The position numbers and the translations under genes are program-made. From RGIG6291 sp964602275 (GTDB taxonomy: Bacteria > Bacillota > Clostridia > TANB77 > UBA1234), in contig CAZRQF010000009.1 in assembly GCA_964602275.1 (NCBI GenBank), positions 1 through 28,894 on the forward strand: a stretch of 28,894 bases of DNA. Direction: 5' to 3'. Below the pieces are notes generated by a model. The model ran no database searches. It saw only the letters and a program-made list of their open reading frames with translations, and was not told the origin of the DNA. Position 1 is the stretch's first letter. Every line of letters begins with the position of its first letter. Shown one piece after another: positions 14,323 to 22,141 of this stretch.

Positions 14323-15972
14323 TTAGTAAGCTAATTTGTTTCTTACTTCCGAAATAGTAGTAACGCCTTGTAAAACTTTATTAAAAGCATCTACAACAAG
14401 TGGTCTATAACCATTATCGTACGCCGCTCTTCTAATCTCATTTGCTGGTCTATCAGCAATTATCAAATCTTTAAGATTATCGTCAACACTTAATATTTCA
14501 ATTGCTGCAATTCTCGAATAAAAACCTGTATTGTTACACTTCTCACAACCAACTGGCTCATAAGTATGTTTACCCTCTAAATCAAATTCATATTCATATC
14601 GTTTTCCAATCGTTTTAAACTCATTTATTTCTTCTTCAGTAAACTCTCTTTCCTTTGCACAATGTGTACAAAGTCTTCTTATAAGTCTTTGAGCGATACA
14701 AGTAGCCAAAACGCTTCCTACATCGTACGCCGAAACACCAAGCTTTTTAAGTCTTGTGATAGCCTCAATAGCATCAACGGTGTGGATAGTAGATAAAACG
14801 AAGTGACCTGTTTGACCTGCTTGAATTGCAATCTCGGCAGTTTCTTTATCTCTTATCTCTCCGACAAGAACGATATCAGGGTCTTGTCTTAAGATAGTTC
14901 TTAATGCATCAGCAAAAGTTTCGTTAGGTGTAACTTCAACCTGATTTAATCCTGGTACTCTTATTTCTACTGGGTCTTCAATAGTAGTAATATTAATTGT
15001 AGGCTTAGATAAAAACTTCATAACACTATATAGAGTAGTAGTTTTACCTTCACCAGTAGGAGCCGCAACAAGTGCAATACAGTTTCTCTTGTTAAAACAT
15101 TTATTAATTATAGCTTCATCTTTAGGGAAGCCTAGTTCAAACAAACCTTTAATGTTAGTATTTTTCTTCAATAATCTCAAAACGAATTTCTCGCCGTAAA
15201 TATTTCTCTGCGAAGATACACGGATGTTATAATCAGGATAAGCAATAATTCTACCATCCTGAGATTCTTGTTTTTCTTGGTGCATATTTGAAATAGCTTT
15301 TAATCTACCGATAATAACTTGTTGTTTTTCCTTATCAATAGAAGCAGTTTCAATAAGCTCACCATCAATTCTAAACCTAATTCTCATTCTATTTTCCATA
15401 GGCTCAAAGTGAATATCACTCGTTCTCTTTGCCATAGCAGAACGAATAATATTATCAACAAGCTGAGTAGTATCTTGACCATATACATCATAAACTTCTG
15501 CCTTACCAGCCTTTTTATCCATCTCTTGAAACATCTTCTCAATGTAAGAACCAAAAGTAATATACATGTCAAGCTTCAAGCCTTTATTTAGCAAAATAAG
15601 ATTTACCATCTTAATAACACTTACATCTTCAGGGTCTGCAAAAGCAACCTTAAGCTTATCGCCCTCAATGCCAAAAGGAACAATCTTGTGTTGCCTAATA
15701 ACATCAAGCGAAATATATTGTGAGCAGTTAAACTTTTCAAACAACAACGGATCTAAAACAACATACTTAATATTTAATCTTTCCGCTAACGCTCTAAGTA
15801 GCTCTTCGTCACTGCACAAATTTAATATATGAAAAATTTCACCCAATTTTTTTTCAGGGTGCTCTTTTTGATAAGCAAGAGCTGTATCAATATCTCTCTC
15901 CGAAATCAAATTTTTTCTAATTAAAAAAACTCCCAATGGCACTTTCTTTGCAGAATTATCAAATATAGCCAT
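14323..15972 (-). CDS. pilB: Type IV pilus extension ATPase PilB (GspE family)
   Basis: PilB is the hexameric cytoplasmic ATPase that powers pilus extension. The 549-residue protein has an N-terminal MshEN-like region (two LGxxL repeats, about 11-65; in other PilB/MshE proteins this domain can bind c-di-GMP, but the pattern here is imperfect). The C-terminal motor shows Walker A APTGEGKT (304-311, with Glu where Ser is usual), the Asp box IEDPVE (331-336), Walker B DIVLVGEIRD (366-375), the His box around H397, and a tetracysteine zinc motif (C435, C438, C476, C479). The start is ATG 15972, with AGGAGG six to seven bases upstream; the five-residue upstream extension lacks a ribosome site. An internal promoter upstream may uncouple pilBC from the pilin genes. 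Confidence 0.95.
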   Translation of the reverse strand: MAIFDNSAKKVPLGVFLIRKNLISERDIDTALAYQKEHPEKKLGEIFHILNLCSDEELLRALAERLNIKYVVLDPLLFEKFNCSQYISLDVIRQHKIVPFGIEGDKLKVAFADPEDVSVIKMVNLILLNKGLKLDMYITFGSYIEKMFQEMDKKAGKAEVYDVYGQDTTQLVDNIIRSAMAKRTSDIHFEPMENRMRIRFRIDGELIETASIDKEKQQVIIGRLKAISNMHQEKQESQDGRIIAYPDYNIRVSSQRNIYGEKFVLRLLKKNTNIKGLFELGFPKDEAIINKCFNKRNCIALVAAPTGEGKTTTLYSVMKFLSKPTINITTIEDPVEIRVPGLNQVEVTPNETFADALRTILRQDPDIVLVGEIRDKETAEIAIQAGQTGHFVLSTIHTVDAIEAITRLKKLGVSAYDVGSVLATCIAQRLIRRLCTHCAKEREFTEEEINEFKTIGKRYEYEFDLEGKHTYEPVGCEKCNNTGFYSRIAAIEILSVDDNLKDLIIADRPANEIRRAAYDNGYRPLVVDAFNKVLQGVTTISEVRNKLAY

Positions 15973-16062
15973 ATTTATCCTCCTCATTTGTAAACTATCA
16001 ATTCATTAGTAAACAATAGGAAAGCAACTTCTCTCCCATTAAATCAAAATATTCTATATATT

Positions 16063-16090
16063 ATTTTATTACTTTTGAAAAATAAGTCAA
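16063..16090 (-). promoter_or_regulatory. Internal promoter for pilB-pilC
   Basis: Minus strand: TTGACT (16085-16090), 16-base spacer, TAAAAT (16063-16068), in the 160-base gap between the 73-residue pilin-like gene and pilB. The leader holds two similar blocks, ATTTGTAAAC and ATTAGTAAAC on the plus strand. Confidence 0.6.
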
Positions 16091-16131
16091 TATCAAAGCT
16101 TTAATTTCAAATATTTACATGAATATCCAAA

Positions 16132-16353
16132 CTACTCCACTTCTAGCATTTCTCCGCCATTATCGTAATATATTTTAATCAACTCGTCTTGTGCTAAATC
16201 ATTATCATAAACTGAATTAATTACCTTTATACTTTCCGTCTGAATTTTATACTTTCTAGCAGAATTGCCACACAATATCACACAATAAAGAGCAAAAAAT
16301 ATCATAGATGCATATGCCATAAGCGTAATAGAACCTTTTTTAGATTTAAACAT
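16132..16353 (-). CDS. Short minor pilin-like membrane protein, 73 residues
   Basis: The protein begins MFKSKKG followed by a 20-residue hydrophobic stretch (SITLMAYASMIFFALYCVIL). This matches a class III-type prepilin leader with Gly at the cleavage position, although residue +5 is Met and not Glu. The remaining 45 residues are charged and helical. It sits in the pilus operon, 16 bases after the previous gene. Likely a minor pilin or pseudopilin-like priming component; the specific role is not recognisable. Confidence 0.7.
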   Translation of the reverse strand: MFKSKKGSITLMAYASMIFFALYCVILCGNSARKYKIQTESIKVINSVYDNDLAQDELIKIYYDNGGEMLEVE

Positions 16354-16369
16354 AAACTAACACACCTCT

Positions 16370-16840
16370 CTAATATCCACGACCAACTTTATAAACACCA
16401 TTTTCAAGCCACTCATAACTATCATTACTAAAAGCAAGTGTAACTGCAACCGTATTTTCTAAATAATCATAATCAAAAGCTGGCAAAACTCCTATCTCAC
16501 TTTTATGTATGCCCTCGCACACCTTCACAGAATCTCTAAAAATTGCATACTCCTTGATAGTACCATCTTCATTTTTCATCGCCTTAATCTCATATGAAAC
16601 ATTATCAGAAAACTTAAGTTTATCGTTAGTATACTCAATCACTTTCTCACTATTTTTTACATCTTTTAAAAATACCGAAATAAACTTTGCATACTCGTTC
16701 ATAAGCTCAGTTTTGCTAGATGCCTCAGATACTTTCGAAAAAAAGTTGGCATTCATAAAAGTAAGTATCCCTACAACAATTGTAGCAACTAGCACATATA
16801 TTGAAAGTGAAATAAGCGAAATACCTTTATTATTTTTCAT
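16370..16840 (-). CDS. Minor pilin-like protein with type IV prepilin leader, 156 residues
   Basis: Starting at ATG 16840 (GGAGG seven bases upstream) the protein is MKNNKG|ISLISLSIYVLVATIVVG and so on: a short basic leader, Gly at -1 and a long hydrophobic helix, the layout of a type IV prepilin. Position +5 is Ser and not Glu. The rest is a small charged domain ending in WLENGVYKVGRGY. An upstream in-frame extension to 16963 lies inside the preceding gene and lacks a ribosome site. It is one of three consecutive minor pilin-like genes between the prepilin peptidase and pilB. Confidence 0.8.
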   Translation of the reverse strand: MKNNKGISLISLSIYVLVATIVVGILTFMNANFFSKVSEASSKTELMNEYAKFISVFLKDVKNSEKVIEYTNDKLKFSDNVSYEIKAMKNEDGTIKEYAIFRDSVKVCEGIHKSEIGVLPAFDYDYLENTVAVTLAFSNDSYEWLENGVYKVGRGY

Positions 16841-16862
16841 AACCAAACCTCCAAAACAAAAA

Positions 16863-17396
16863 CTATTTTTTAGTAACTTTAACCGCTGTAAGTTCATATG
16901 ACAAAATCTCCTCTTTAGGTATACTTTTTTCATCTTTTGTTTGTGGAAACAAAGTATATTCAACCAAAACAGTAATATTTAAAACCGTATTATCATATGC
17001 ATAAGTGCCATCAGTAGGTATTCGTCTTACTTTTGTTGTAATTCTCATATTGTTTGTATCTGGCGAATTAATAAGAGAACCACTTACCACATCTTCACAC
17101 ACGGCATATTCGCCAGTTGCAAGCTTGTCCGTAGCCTCCGTCGTTTTTTTATCAGTTAAAGCTTCTACTTTTTCTAGCAAATCAGCATCAGGAGCTAAAC
17201 TATCCGCATCCACTTGTAGCATTTTCTCTACATTAGAAATAGCATAATTAATCACATAATTTCGCTGTTGAATAGCACGATAAGTATTAAAGCACCCATT
17301 AAAAATAGCCGTACTGCTAGCAAGATACACCGTAATGATAATAATGCCAACGCCTATTTCAATTAATGAATAACCCTTTTGTGATTTAAAGTTCAT
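16863..17396 (-). CDS. Minor pilin (type IV prepilin-like N-terminus with Glu5), 177 residues
   Basis: The N-terminus MNFKSQKG|YSLIEIGVGIIII is a classical prepilin signal: basic leader, Gly at -1, aromatic +1 to be methylated, and Glu at +5. The hydrophobic helix (about 9-30) is followed by a Cys-containing helix and a globular domain. AGGAGG is six bases from the ATG. Among the four pilin-like proteins in this cluster it is the only one with Glu5, which in other systems neutralises the neighbour's N-terminus during assembly. Confidence 0.85.
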   Translation of the reverse strand: MNFKSQKGYSLIEIGVGIIIITVYLASSTAIFNGCFNTYRAIQQRNYVINYAISNVEKMLQVDADSLAPDADLLEKVEALTDKKTTEATDKLATGEYAVCEDVVSGSLINSPDTNNMRITTKVRRIPTDGTYAYDNTVLNITVLVEYTLFPQTKDEKSIPKEEILSYELTAVKVTKK

Positions 17397-17430
17397 ATTT
17401 TACCTCCTGTATATTTTCTATCGTAATTAT

Positions 17431-18234
17431 CTATTTTATTTTTATTGCAAAGCTTATTATTTCTAATATTTCTGTGATGTGCGGTATGGCTATTAATGTT
17501 ATTGCGTTTGCAATTGACATGTAATAACCAAATGGTATTGTTTTTTCTTTTTTTATTATTAGGTATGCTGTTGTTACTATTAATGTTAAAAATAAGCTTA
17601 CTACTTGTGCACTAAAGCCTAAAAATAACCCTGCTACCATTATATATTTTATATCTCCCATTCCAAATGGAAGTTTGTTTTCGTCTTTTACAATCAATTT
17701 TACAAGTAAGTTTGTAATAAGCATTAAAAGTGGTATTGCCACCATGCCAACTAGGTTGTCATATATCGAAATTTTATAAATTGATTTGAATATTATATAT
17801 GCAATGCCAACGGCTAATTCATAAATTATTAATCCGTTTGGTATTTCTAATTTTTCTTTATCTATTCCACCTATTATAAATACTCCACATAGGAATAAAT
17901 ATATAAAAGCTATTTCTAAAAACTCATACACCGTGCTTTCTGCACCTATGCCATGAGATAGCGCAACTAGCAAAAACACTAGCCCTGAAAAAATTTCTAA
18001 AAGTAAATATCTTGGTCTTATTTTATCTTTGCAGTATCTACATTTTCCACCTAAAAATATGTAGCTTAAAACCGGCACTAAATCAAGACCGTATAACTTG
18101 TGATTACACTTTGGACAGTAAGACCTAACATATATAATGTTTTCTTTTCTTGGTATTCTATGCACGGCAAGCGTAAAAAAGCTTCCAAAAACTGTGCCTG
18201 ATATTAATATAGTAAGCAATATTATTAAGTCCAT
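17431..18234 (-). CDS. pilD: Prepilin peptidase / N-methyltransferase (PilD)
   Basis: PilD cleaves prepilin leaders after the conserved Gly and methylates the new N-terminus. The 267-residue membrane protein has the N-terminal zinc-type Cys pairs CPKC (40-43) and CRYC (65-68), the first catalytic Asp in GGID (D125) and the second in GMGD (191-194), the GxGD aspartyl protease signature. About seven membrane helices. The start is ATG 18234, with AAGGAG six to seven bases upstream; an extension to 18264 would run into the hairpin just upstream. It follows the major pilin gene and matures the pilins of this cluster. Confidence 0.95.
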   Translation of the reverse strand: MDLIILLTILISGTVFGSFFTLAVHRIPRKENIIYVRSYCPKCNHKLYGLDLVPVLSYIFLGGKCRYCKDKIRPRYLLLEIFSGLVFLLVALSHGIGAESTVYEFLEIAFIYLFLCGVFIIGGIDKEKLEIPNGLIIYELAVGIAYIIFKSIYKISIYDNLVGMVAIPLLMLITNLLVKLIVKDENKLPFGMGDIKYIMVAGLFLGFSAQVVSLFLTLIVTTAYLIIKKEKTIPFGYYMSIANAITLIAIPHITEILEIISFAIKIK

Positions 18235-18256
18235 CTTTTTCTCCTTATATATTACA

Positions 18257-18288
18257 CAAGGCATATACAGCTTTGTGCATATGCCTTG
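18257..18288 (-). promoter_or_regulatory. Hairpin between the pilin and prepilin peptidase genes
   Basis: CAAGGCATAT (18257-18266) and ATATGCCTTG (18279-18288) form a perfect ten-base-pair stem with a 12-base loop. No T-run follows on the minus strand, so it looks more like a processing or mRNA 3'-stabilising hairpin that lets pilin be made in excess over PilD than like a full terminator. Confidence 0.6.
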
Positions 18289-18318
18289 TATGTATTTGTT
18301 ATTTAGTTAAACAATAAA

Positions 18319-19122
18319 TTAATCACCAGTAGTTGTAGTAGTTGTTTTATTAGCATCTGTTAATTTTTGTAATTCTTCTACATCTGTTGCATCAGCAGCT
18401 TTTTGTACAGTACTTGCAACTTTAGAAGTATCTACAGTATCTTTAGCTAATACAGCATCATTTCTTGTACCAAAATAAACTGTTAAGCAATCACTAGTTG
18501 CTGTTAACATTTGACCAGCTTTTGTTGGGTTGTAGTATAAGCTTGCTGTGATGTACATTCTTTCTTCACCATCAACTTCTCTTGGGAAACCTGGTAATGT
18601 GAATACTAAACCTGTATCTGTAACCCAGTGTGTTTCTTCACCATTAGCATCACCATAGAAATCTTTATTAGTATATTCACTCATAACATTATTTGCAATT
18701 TCATAAAATACTGTGAAATCTTCATCTTTATATTCTGCACCTGTAGCATCTTTAATTGTTGGGAAACTGCTTACTCCATCTACTTTGAAAGCATCAGAAT
18801 CTTTTTTAAATGTATAACCAGCTGGAACTGTAACACCGTTTAAGATATCATCAAATTCAGATAATGTAACTTTTCTTGCTGCTGCATAGTATTTTTGTGT
18901 TTTGTTTGCTGCTTTTCCAGCTAGACCAAAAGCTTCTGTAACATTTGAATATGGTCCATTTTGGAAGTTAGTTGCATAGTCACCAAATTCTGAAGCGAAT
19001 CCAGAGAATTGCGCACTACCTGTTGCATCGTCCATTCCAACGAATGCAATTGCTGCTAAGATAATTATTACGATGATTGTAATAATTAATGTGATCATTG
19101 ATACACCTTTTTGATTTTTCAT
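18319..19122 (-). CDS. Probable major type IV pilin
   Basis: The 267-residue protein starts MKNQKG|VSMITLIITIIVIIILAAIA: a short basic leader with Gly at -1, then a hydrophobic helix of about 25 residues. The mature domain has only one Cys, so no disulfide-bonded loop is expected, and it ends in an alanine-rich region with a Thr-run (KTTTTTTGD). Position +5 is Thr, not the usual Glu. AAGGAGG lies eight bases before the ATG. It has its own promoter and a structured 180-base leader, the best initiation signals of the cluster and a hairpin after it, all fitting the most abundant subunit. No sequence match to a named pilin is claimed. Confidence 0.82.
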   Translation of the reverse strand: MKNQKGVSMITLIITIIVIIILAAIAFVGMDDATGSAQFSGFASEFGDYATNFQNGPYSNVTEAFGLAGKAANKTQKYYAAARKVTLSEFDDILNGVTVPAGYTFKKDSDAFKVDGVSSFPTIKDATGAEYKDEDFTVFYEIANNVMSEYTNKDFYGDANGEETHWVTDTGLVFTLPGFPREVDGEERMYITASLYYNPTKAGQMLTATSDCLTVYFGTRNDAVLAKDTVDTSKVASTVQKAADATDVEELQKLTDANKTTTTTTGD

Positions 19123-19308
19123 AATAAAATCCTCCTTAAAATTTTAATATTTCTTTCCTAACATTCGTTAGGACTGCTTGCCCCAAGGTTACTTAAGGGG
19201 CTTTTTATATGCCTAGAGTTTAACGCTAGGCAGCTTATCGCCTATTATCGTTTATTCTCTAGATTTAACTAAGATTTAAAATTGTATCAAGATTTCAAAT
19301 CTTAGCTA
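19123..19308 (-). promoter_or_regulatory. Structured leader RNA of the major pilin, candidate riboregulator
   Basis: The 5' UTR holds several inverted repeats, some mutually exclusive. CTAAGATTT (19269-19277) pairs with AAATCTTAG (19297-19305), competing with AAGATTT/AAATCTT (19289-19303). CTAGAG (19213-19218) with CTCTAG (19257-19262), plus AACG/CGTT and TAGGC/GCCTA inside, compete with TGCCTAG/CTAGGCA (19210-19232). Then GCCCC/GGGGC (19180-19201) and TCCTAAC/GTTAGGA (19156-19173) lie near the ribosome site. In C. difficile a c-di-GMP riboswitch controls pilA1; I cannot match this leader to either known c-di-GMP class. Confidence 0.5.
19180..19206 (+). terminator. Possible plus-strand terminator inside the pilin leader
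   Basis: Read on the plus strand, GCCCC (19180-19184) and GGGGC (19197-19201) are followed by TTTTT (19202-19206). It would end an RNA antisense to the pilin start region, but no good plus-strand promoter is visible upstream, so the hairpin may serve only the minus-strand leader. Confidence 0.3.
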
Positions 19309-19314
19309 ATAACA

Positions 19315-19343
19315 TTAATACAACAAACTTTTAAACTTGTCAA
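19315..19343 (-). promoter_or_regulatory. Major pilin promoter
   Basis: Minus strand: TTGACA (19338-19343), 17-base spacer, TATTAA (19315-19320). The -35 begins three bases after the stop of the upstream 132-residue gene, giving the pilin gene separate transcription within the cluster. Confidence 0.65.
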
Positions 19344-19346
19344 CAG

Positions 19347-19745
19347 TTATTCTAAAGTTGACTCATTTGTAAAAATTTGCGAATTCAAAGTAGTAGAATC
19401 TTGAATTGCAGATTTATCTGCAACTTTTTCACTTGGCACATCTTTTGCACCATCTATTGAGCCAAAAGGTGCAATTCTACCAGGCGAAACTATTTTCTCA
19501 GTAATATATTCTTCTAGTTGTTTTACTGATGCCTTGTATATTTGGTCTGGACTTTTTGCGTTTTCTACTGCCGAATCAGCCACAATAAAATCTTTTTTGC
19601 TAATTGCGGAGTAGCTAACTGCTTCTGGCACTTCTGTGCCAAAAGGTACTTTGTCCCTAAATGCAAATGCTAAGATAGCAACTATTAATAGTATGAATAT
19701 TATTGCAATACCAAGTTCTTTTAATATTCTTAAAAATACTTGCAT
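19347..19745 (-). CDS. Small membrane-anchored pilus-cluster protein, 132 residues
   Basis: A short N-terminal cytoplasmic part, one membrane helix (about residues 9-30, IAIIFILLIVAILAFAF) and an extracytoplasmic domain with SPDQIYKASVKQLEEYITEKI and a Pro/Gly patch. The start is ATG 19745 with AGGAGG five bases upstream; an in-frame ATG at 19763 has no ribosome site. It sits directly after pilO, the place that PilP occupies in Gram-negative pilMNOP operons, but I see no PilP lipobox or clear homology. Probably part of the alignment complex. Confidence 0.65.
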   Translation of the reverse strand: MQVFLRILKELGIAIIFILLIVAILAFAFRDKVPFGTEVPEAVSYSAISKKDFIVADSAVENAKSPDQIYKASVKQLEEYITEKIVSPGRIAPFGSIDGAKDVPSEKVADKSAIQDSTTLNSQIFTNESTLE

Positions 19746-19764
19746 TTTCTCCTCCTTTTGCATT

Positions 19765-20340
19765 TTATTGTTCTTTTGTCACAACAAGTACATTAGAAAC
19801 TGTAAATGTTGCTTTTGTGTCAGCAGTATCTGCTCCCTCCATGATTAGGTTGTCTACATCAAACGCAAGCTCTTCATCATTTTCCAAATCATAGATAAAA
19901 TTTATAATTGAGATGTAAGAACCAGTTACATCAAAATTAACAAGTCTATTACTTATATCTGGATCAATTAAAACTTTTATATCGTTTTCGTTTGCATAAT
20001 TGCCAACTTTAATCCATAAATAGTCTAGTAAATATTTTTCTTCTTTATTTGCCTCAGCAATATCTTTTTCAGATGCTGAAGCAGCTAATGTTTCATAAGC
20101 TTTTTGATTTGTATCAAAATTACTTTTAGCACTTTCTAATTTTGAAACCATTGCACCATACTCTGTCTTGTTTAAATTGTTTAAGTTAGCAATTGCAGTG
20201 TTTAGCTCTGCATTTTTCTTAGTAATACTTTCATATGATAGTGCATTTACACTACTAAAAGTAAGACCATTTTTATATACATTGAAAGTTCCAAAAATAA
20301 ACAGTACGATTATAATAAATAGTGCTATCTTCTTAATCAT
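19765..20340 (-). CDS. pilO: PilO-like type IV pilus alignment protein
   Basis: A 191-residue bitopic protein: one N-terminal membrane helix (about 5-22), a coiled coil (about 35-85) and a C-terminal ferredoxin-like domain. This is the PilO layout, and the ending VTGSYISIINFIYDLENDEELAFDVDNL is typical of PilO (the SGxYxxixxFixxLe pattern). Its ATG overlaps the stop of the PilM-PilN gene by four bases (ATGA), so the two are translationally coupled. PilO forms heterodimers with PilN to tie PilM to the platform. Confidence 0.85.
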   Translation of the reverse strand: MIKKIALFIIIVLFIFGTFNVYKNGLTFSSVNALSYESITKKNAELNTAIANLNNLNKTEYGAMVSKLESAKSNFDTNQKAYETLAASASEKDIAEANKEEKYLLDYLWIKVGNYANENDIKVLIDPDISNRLVNFDVTGSYISIINFIYDLENDEELAFDVDNLIMEGADTADTKATFTVSNVLVVTKEQ

Positions 20341-22109
20341 GGCAACACCCCGCTTATAACAATCTTTATAGAATCTGCCTCCATACTTACAACTGTCATA
20401 TCTACATTTTCAAGTACGCCTTCTAGTTTAAGCTTTGAAACGAAATAACCAAGCTGAGTATATCTGCCTGACTCTGCTGAAATAGAAACATTATTATTTT
20501 TTGTAACCTTTATAGATGTAACCCTTACTTCATCTGGTATTGAAAACATAAGCCTACTTAATAAGTTTGGTACATCAAAAGATCTTTCTTGATGTGTTCT
20601 AATAGTTTCTAATATTTTAGATAAATTAGTTGTCTTTGTTTTATATTCTGCTGATTGCCCATTTATATAGTCAATGTCTGTTTGGACATTTTTTATTTGA
20701 GCTTCAACAGTAGCCGTTCTTGACTGTGTAAGTGCAAGTTTGTCAGCTAGCATAACACCTGTATAATGCGAAACGCCTGTATACGCTATAAATGCTATAC
20801 CAGTAGAAATTGCAACTCTGCATAGCCACTCATCAAATGGATCATAAAGTTTTTCTTCGTCTTCACTTCCAGCCACTTGACTTGCAGCACCGCCAATTTC
20901 AAAATCAGAAGACGCATTTATTTGGTCTAACTGTTCAACTTCGTCATCAAAAGATACTGAAACCTTTCTAGACTTAGTTTTAACTTTTCGTTTCATCTTG
21001 TTGTTGACATCATCCATCCAGCTAATAACATTGTTTACAATGTCTTTAACAGGAATATCTTTTTTTAACATTTTCTTGCCAGCTTCTGTTCTTAAATATG
21101 AATTATTTAAGTAAAAGTCTGTTTCTTTGTCAACACCGTCAAGACCATAAGCTGCTACTGCTAGTGCATTGTTAACTTCTAAAATGTCTTTTATATCATT
21201 TCTTTCTTTTTCAACAAAATATGGCACTAATATGTCGCAGTCTATGTTTGGAAAAGCATCTTGAAAGTATAAATCAATATTATTTATAATAACGCCTGTA
21301 CCTGTAATGTATATAGATTTTAAATTTGTTTTGTAATTTTCAAGTATAGAAACTACTCTTTGTTTTAAATCATATAGTACTGGCATTAATACATCGTTAA
21401 TTTCTCTTGCTTCATCATCTAATGATAAATCAGCATCAGAATAAGCATTCACTCCTTTGCATGCTTCATATGCTCTAGCATACGAATTAAACTTATCAGC
21501 AAGACGAGTAAACACTTCGTCCATTCCAATAGGAAGGCTAACTATTTCAGAAATTTCGCCATTGCTAAACACAGTAACTTTTGTGTCGTCTTCAATGTTT
21601 ACAACAGCCATTTTTTCGCCAATGCCTCTGTTTCTAAACAAGTTTTGAGCTGAAAGCCCAACTGACAAAATGCCTGACAACTTGTAGTTTGAGAAGACTT
21701 GTCCCAAATTAGAAAGTTCGGTATTGTTTGCTGCTATACATATAGCTTTATAGGTATCCTGCATTCCAGTATTTTTTACTAGTTTATATCTCATGTCGAG
21801 TGCTGCAGGGTTAATTTCTCTTTCTCTACAAAGTGATTCAAACTCACTATTTACAAGCGACTTAATATCTTTTTGGCTTAGCCCACTAAAAACATTAACC
21901 GTAGTATAATCTTCTGAGTTTAGTCCAACGCAAATTGGTGTAGTTGCACTTTGAGTTTCGTCAACAATCTCATTAACCGTATCAGACAAAGAATCATAAA
22001 ACTTTATGCCACAAGAATCGACCTTTGTTGAAACGCTGTTCTTTTCCCTAGTTAGCTTTGCATATTTAATTAAATTTTTTTCAATGCATATTCCCAAGCA
22101 ACTTGGCAT
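20337..22109 (-). CDS. PilM-PilN fusion protein of the type IV pilus alignment complex
   Basis: This 590-residue protein joins two normally separate proteins. Residues 1 to about 325 are an actin-like PilM domain (starts MPSCLGICIEKNLIKYAKL; SLPIGMDEVF; late nucleotide-site strand IYITGTGVIINNI). After a charged linker (about 326-427, with many Lys then Asp/Glu), a membrane helix (about 429-447) leads into a coiled coil (about 455-505) and a PilN domain (IPDEVRVTSIKV and LGYFVSKLKLEGVLENV). PilM normally binds the short cytoplasmic N-terminus of PilN, so fusion keeps the topology and makes the pairing permanent. AAGGAG is eleven bases before the ATG. It is coupled to pilO downstream. No stop or frameshift lies between the halves. 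Confidence 0.88.
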   Translation of the reverse strand: MPSCLGICIEKNLIKYAKLTREKNSVSTKVDSCGIKFYDSLSDTVNEIVDETQSATTPICVGLNSEDYTTVNVFSGLSQKDIKSLVNSEFESLCREREINPAALDMRYKLVKNTGMQDTYKAICIAANNTELSNLGQVFSNYKLSGILSVGLSAQNLFRNRGIGEKMAVVNIEDDTKVTVFSNGEISEIVSLPIGMDEVFTRLADKFNSYARAYEACKGVNAYSDADLSLDDEAREINDVLMPVLYDLKQRVVSILENYKTNLKSIYITGTGVIINNIDLYFQDAFPNIDCDILVPYFVEKERNDIKDILEVNNALAVAAYGLDGVDKETDFYLNNSYLRTEAGKKMLKKDIPVKDIVNNVISWMDDVNNKMKRKVKTKSRKVSVSFDDEVEQLDQINASSDFEIGGAASQVAGSEDEEKLYDPFDEWLCRVAISTGIAFIAYTGVSHYTGVMLADKLALTQSRTATVEAQIKNVQTDIDYINGQSAEYKTKTTNLSKILETIRTHQERSFDVPNLLSRLMFSIPDEVRVTSIKVTKNNNVSISAESGRYTQLGYFVSKLKLEGVLENVDMTVVSMEADSIKIVISGVLP

Positions 22110-22141
22110 AACTTCTTCTGCTCCTTTTTATATATTTTTCA

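Noticed and set aside
19123..19308. Pilin leader as a known c-di-GMP riboswitch
   Set aside because: Neither the GEMM-I nor the class II core sequence could be recognised by eye; kept only as an unassigned structured leader.
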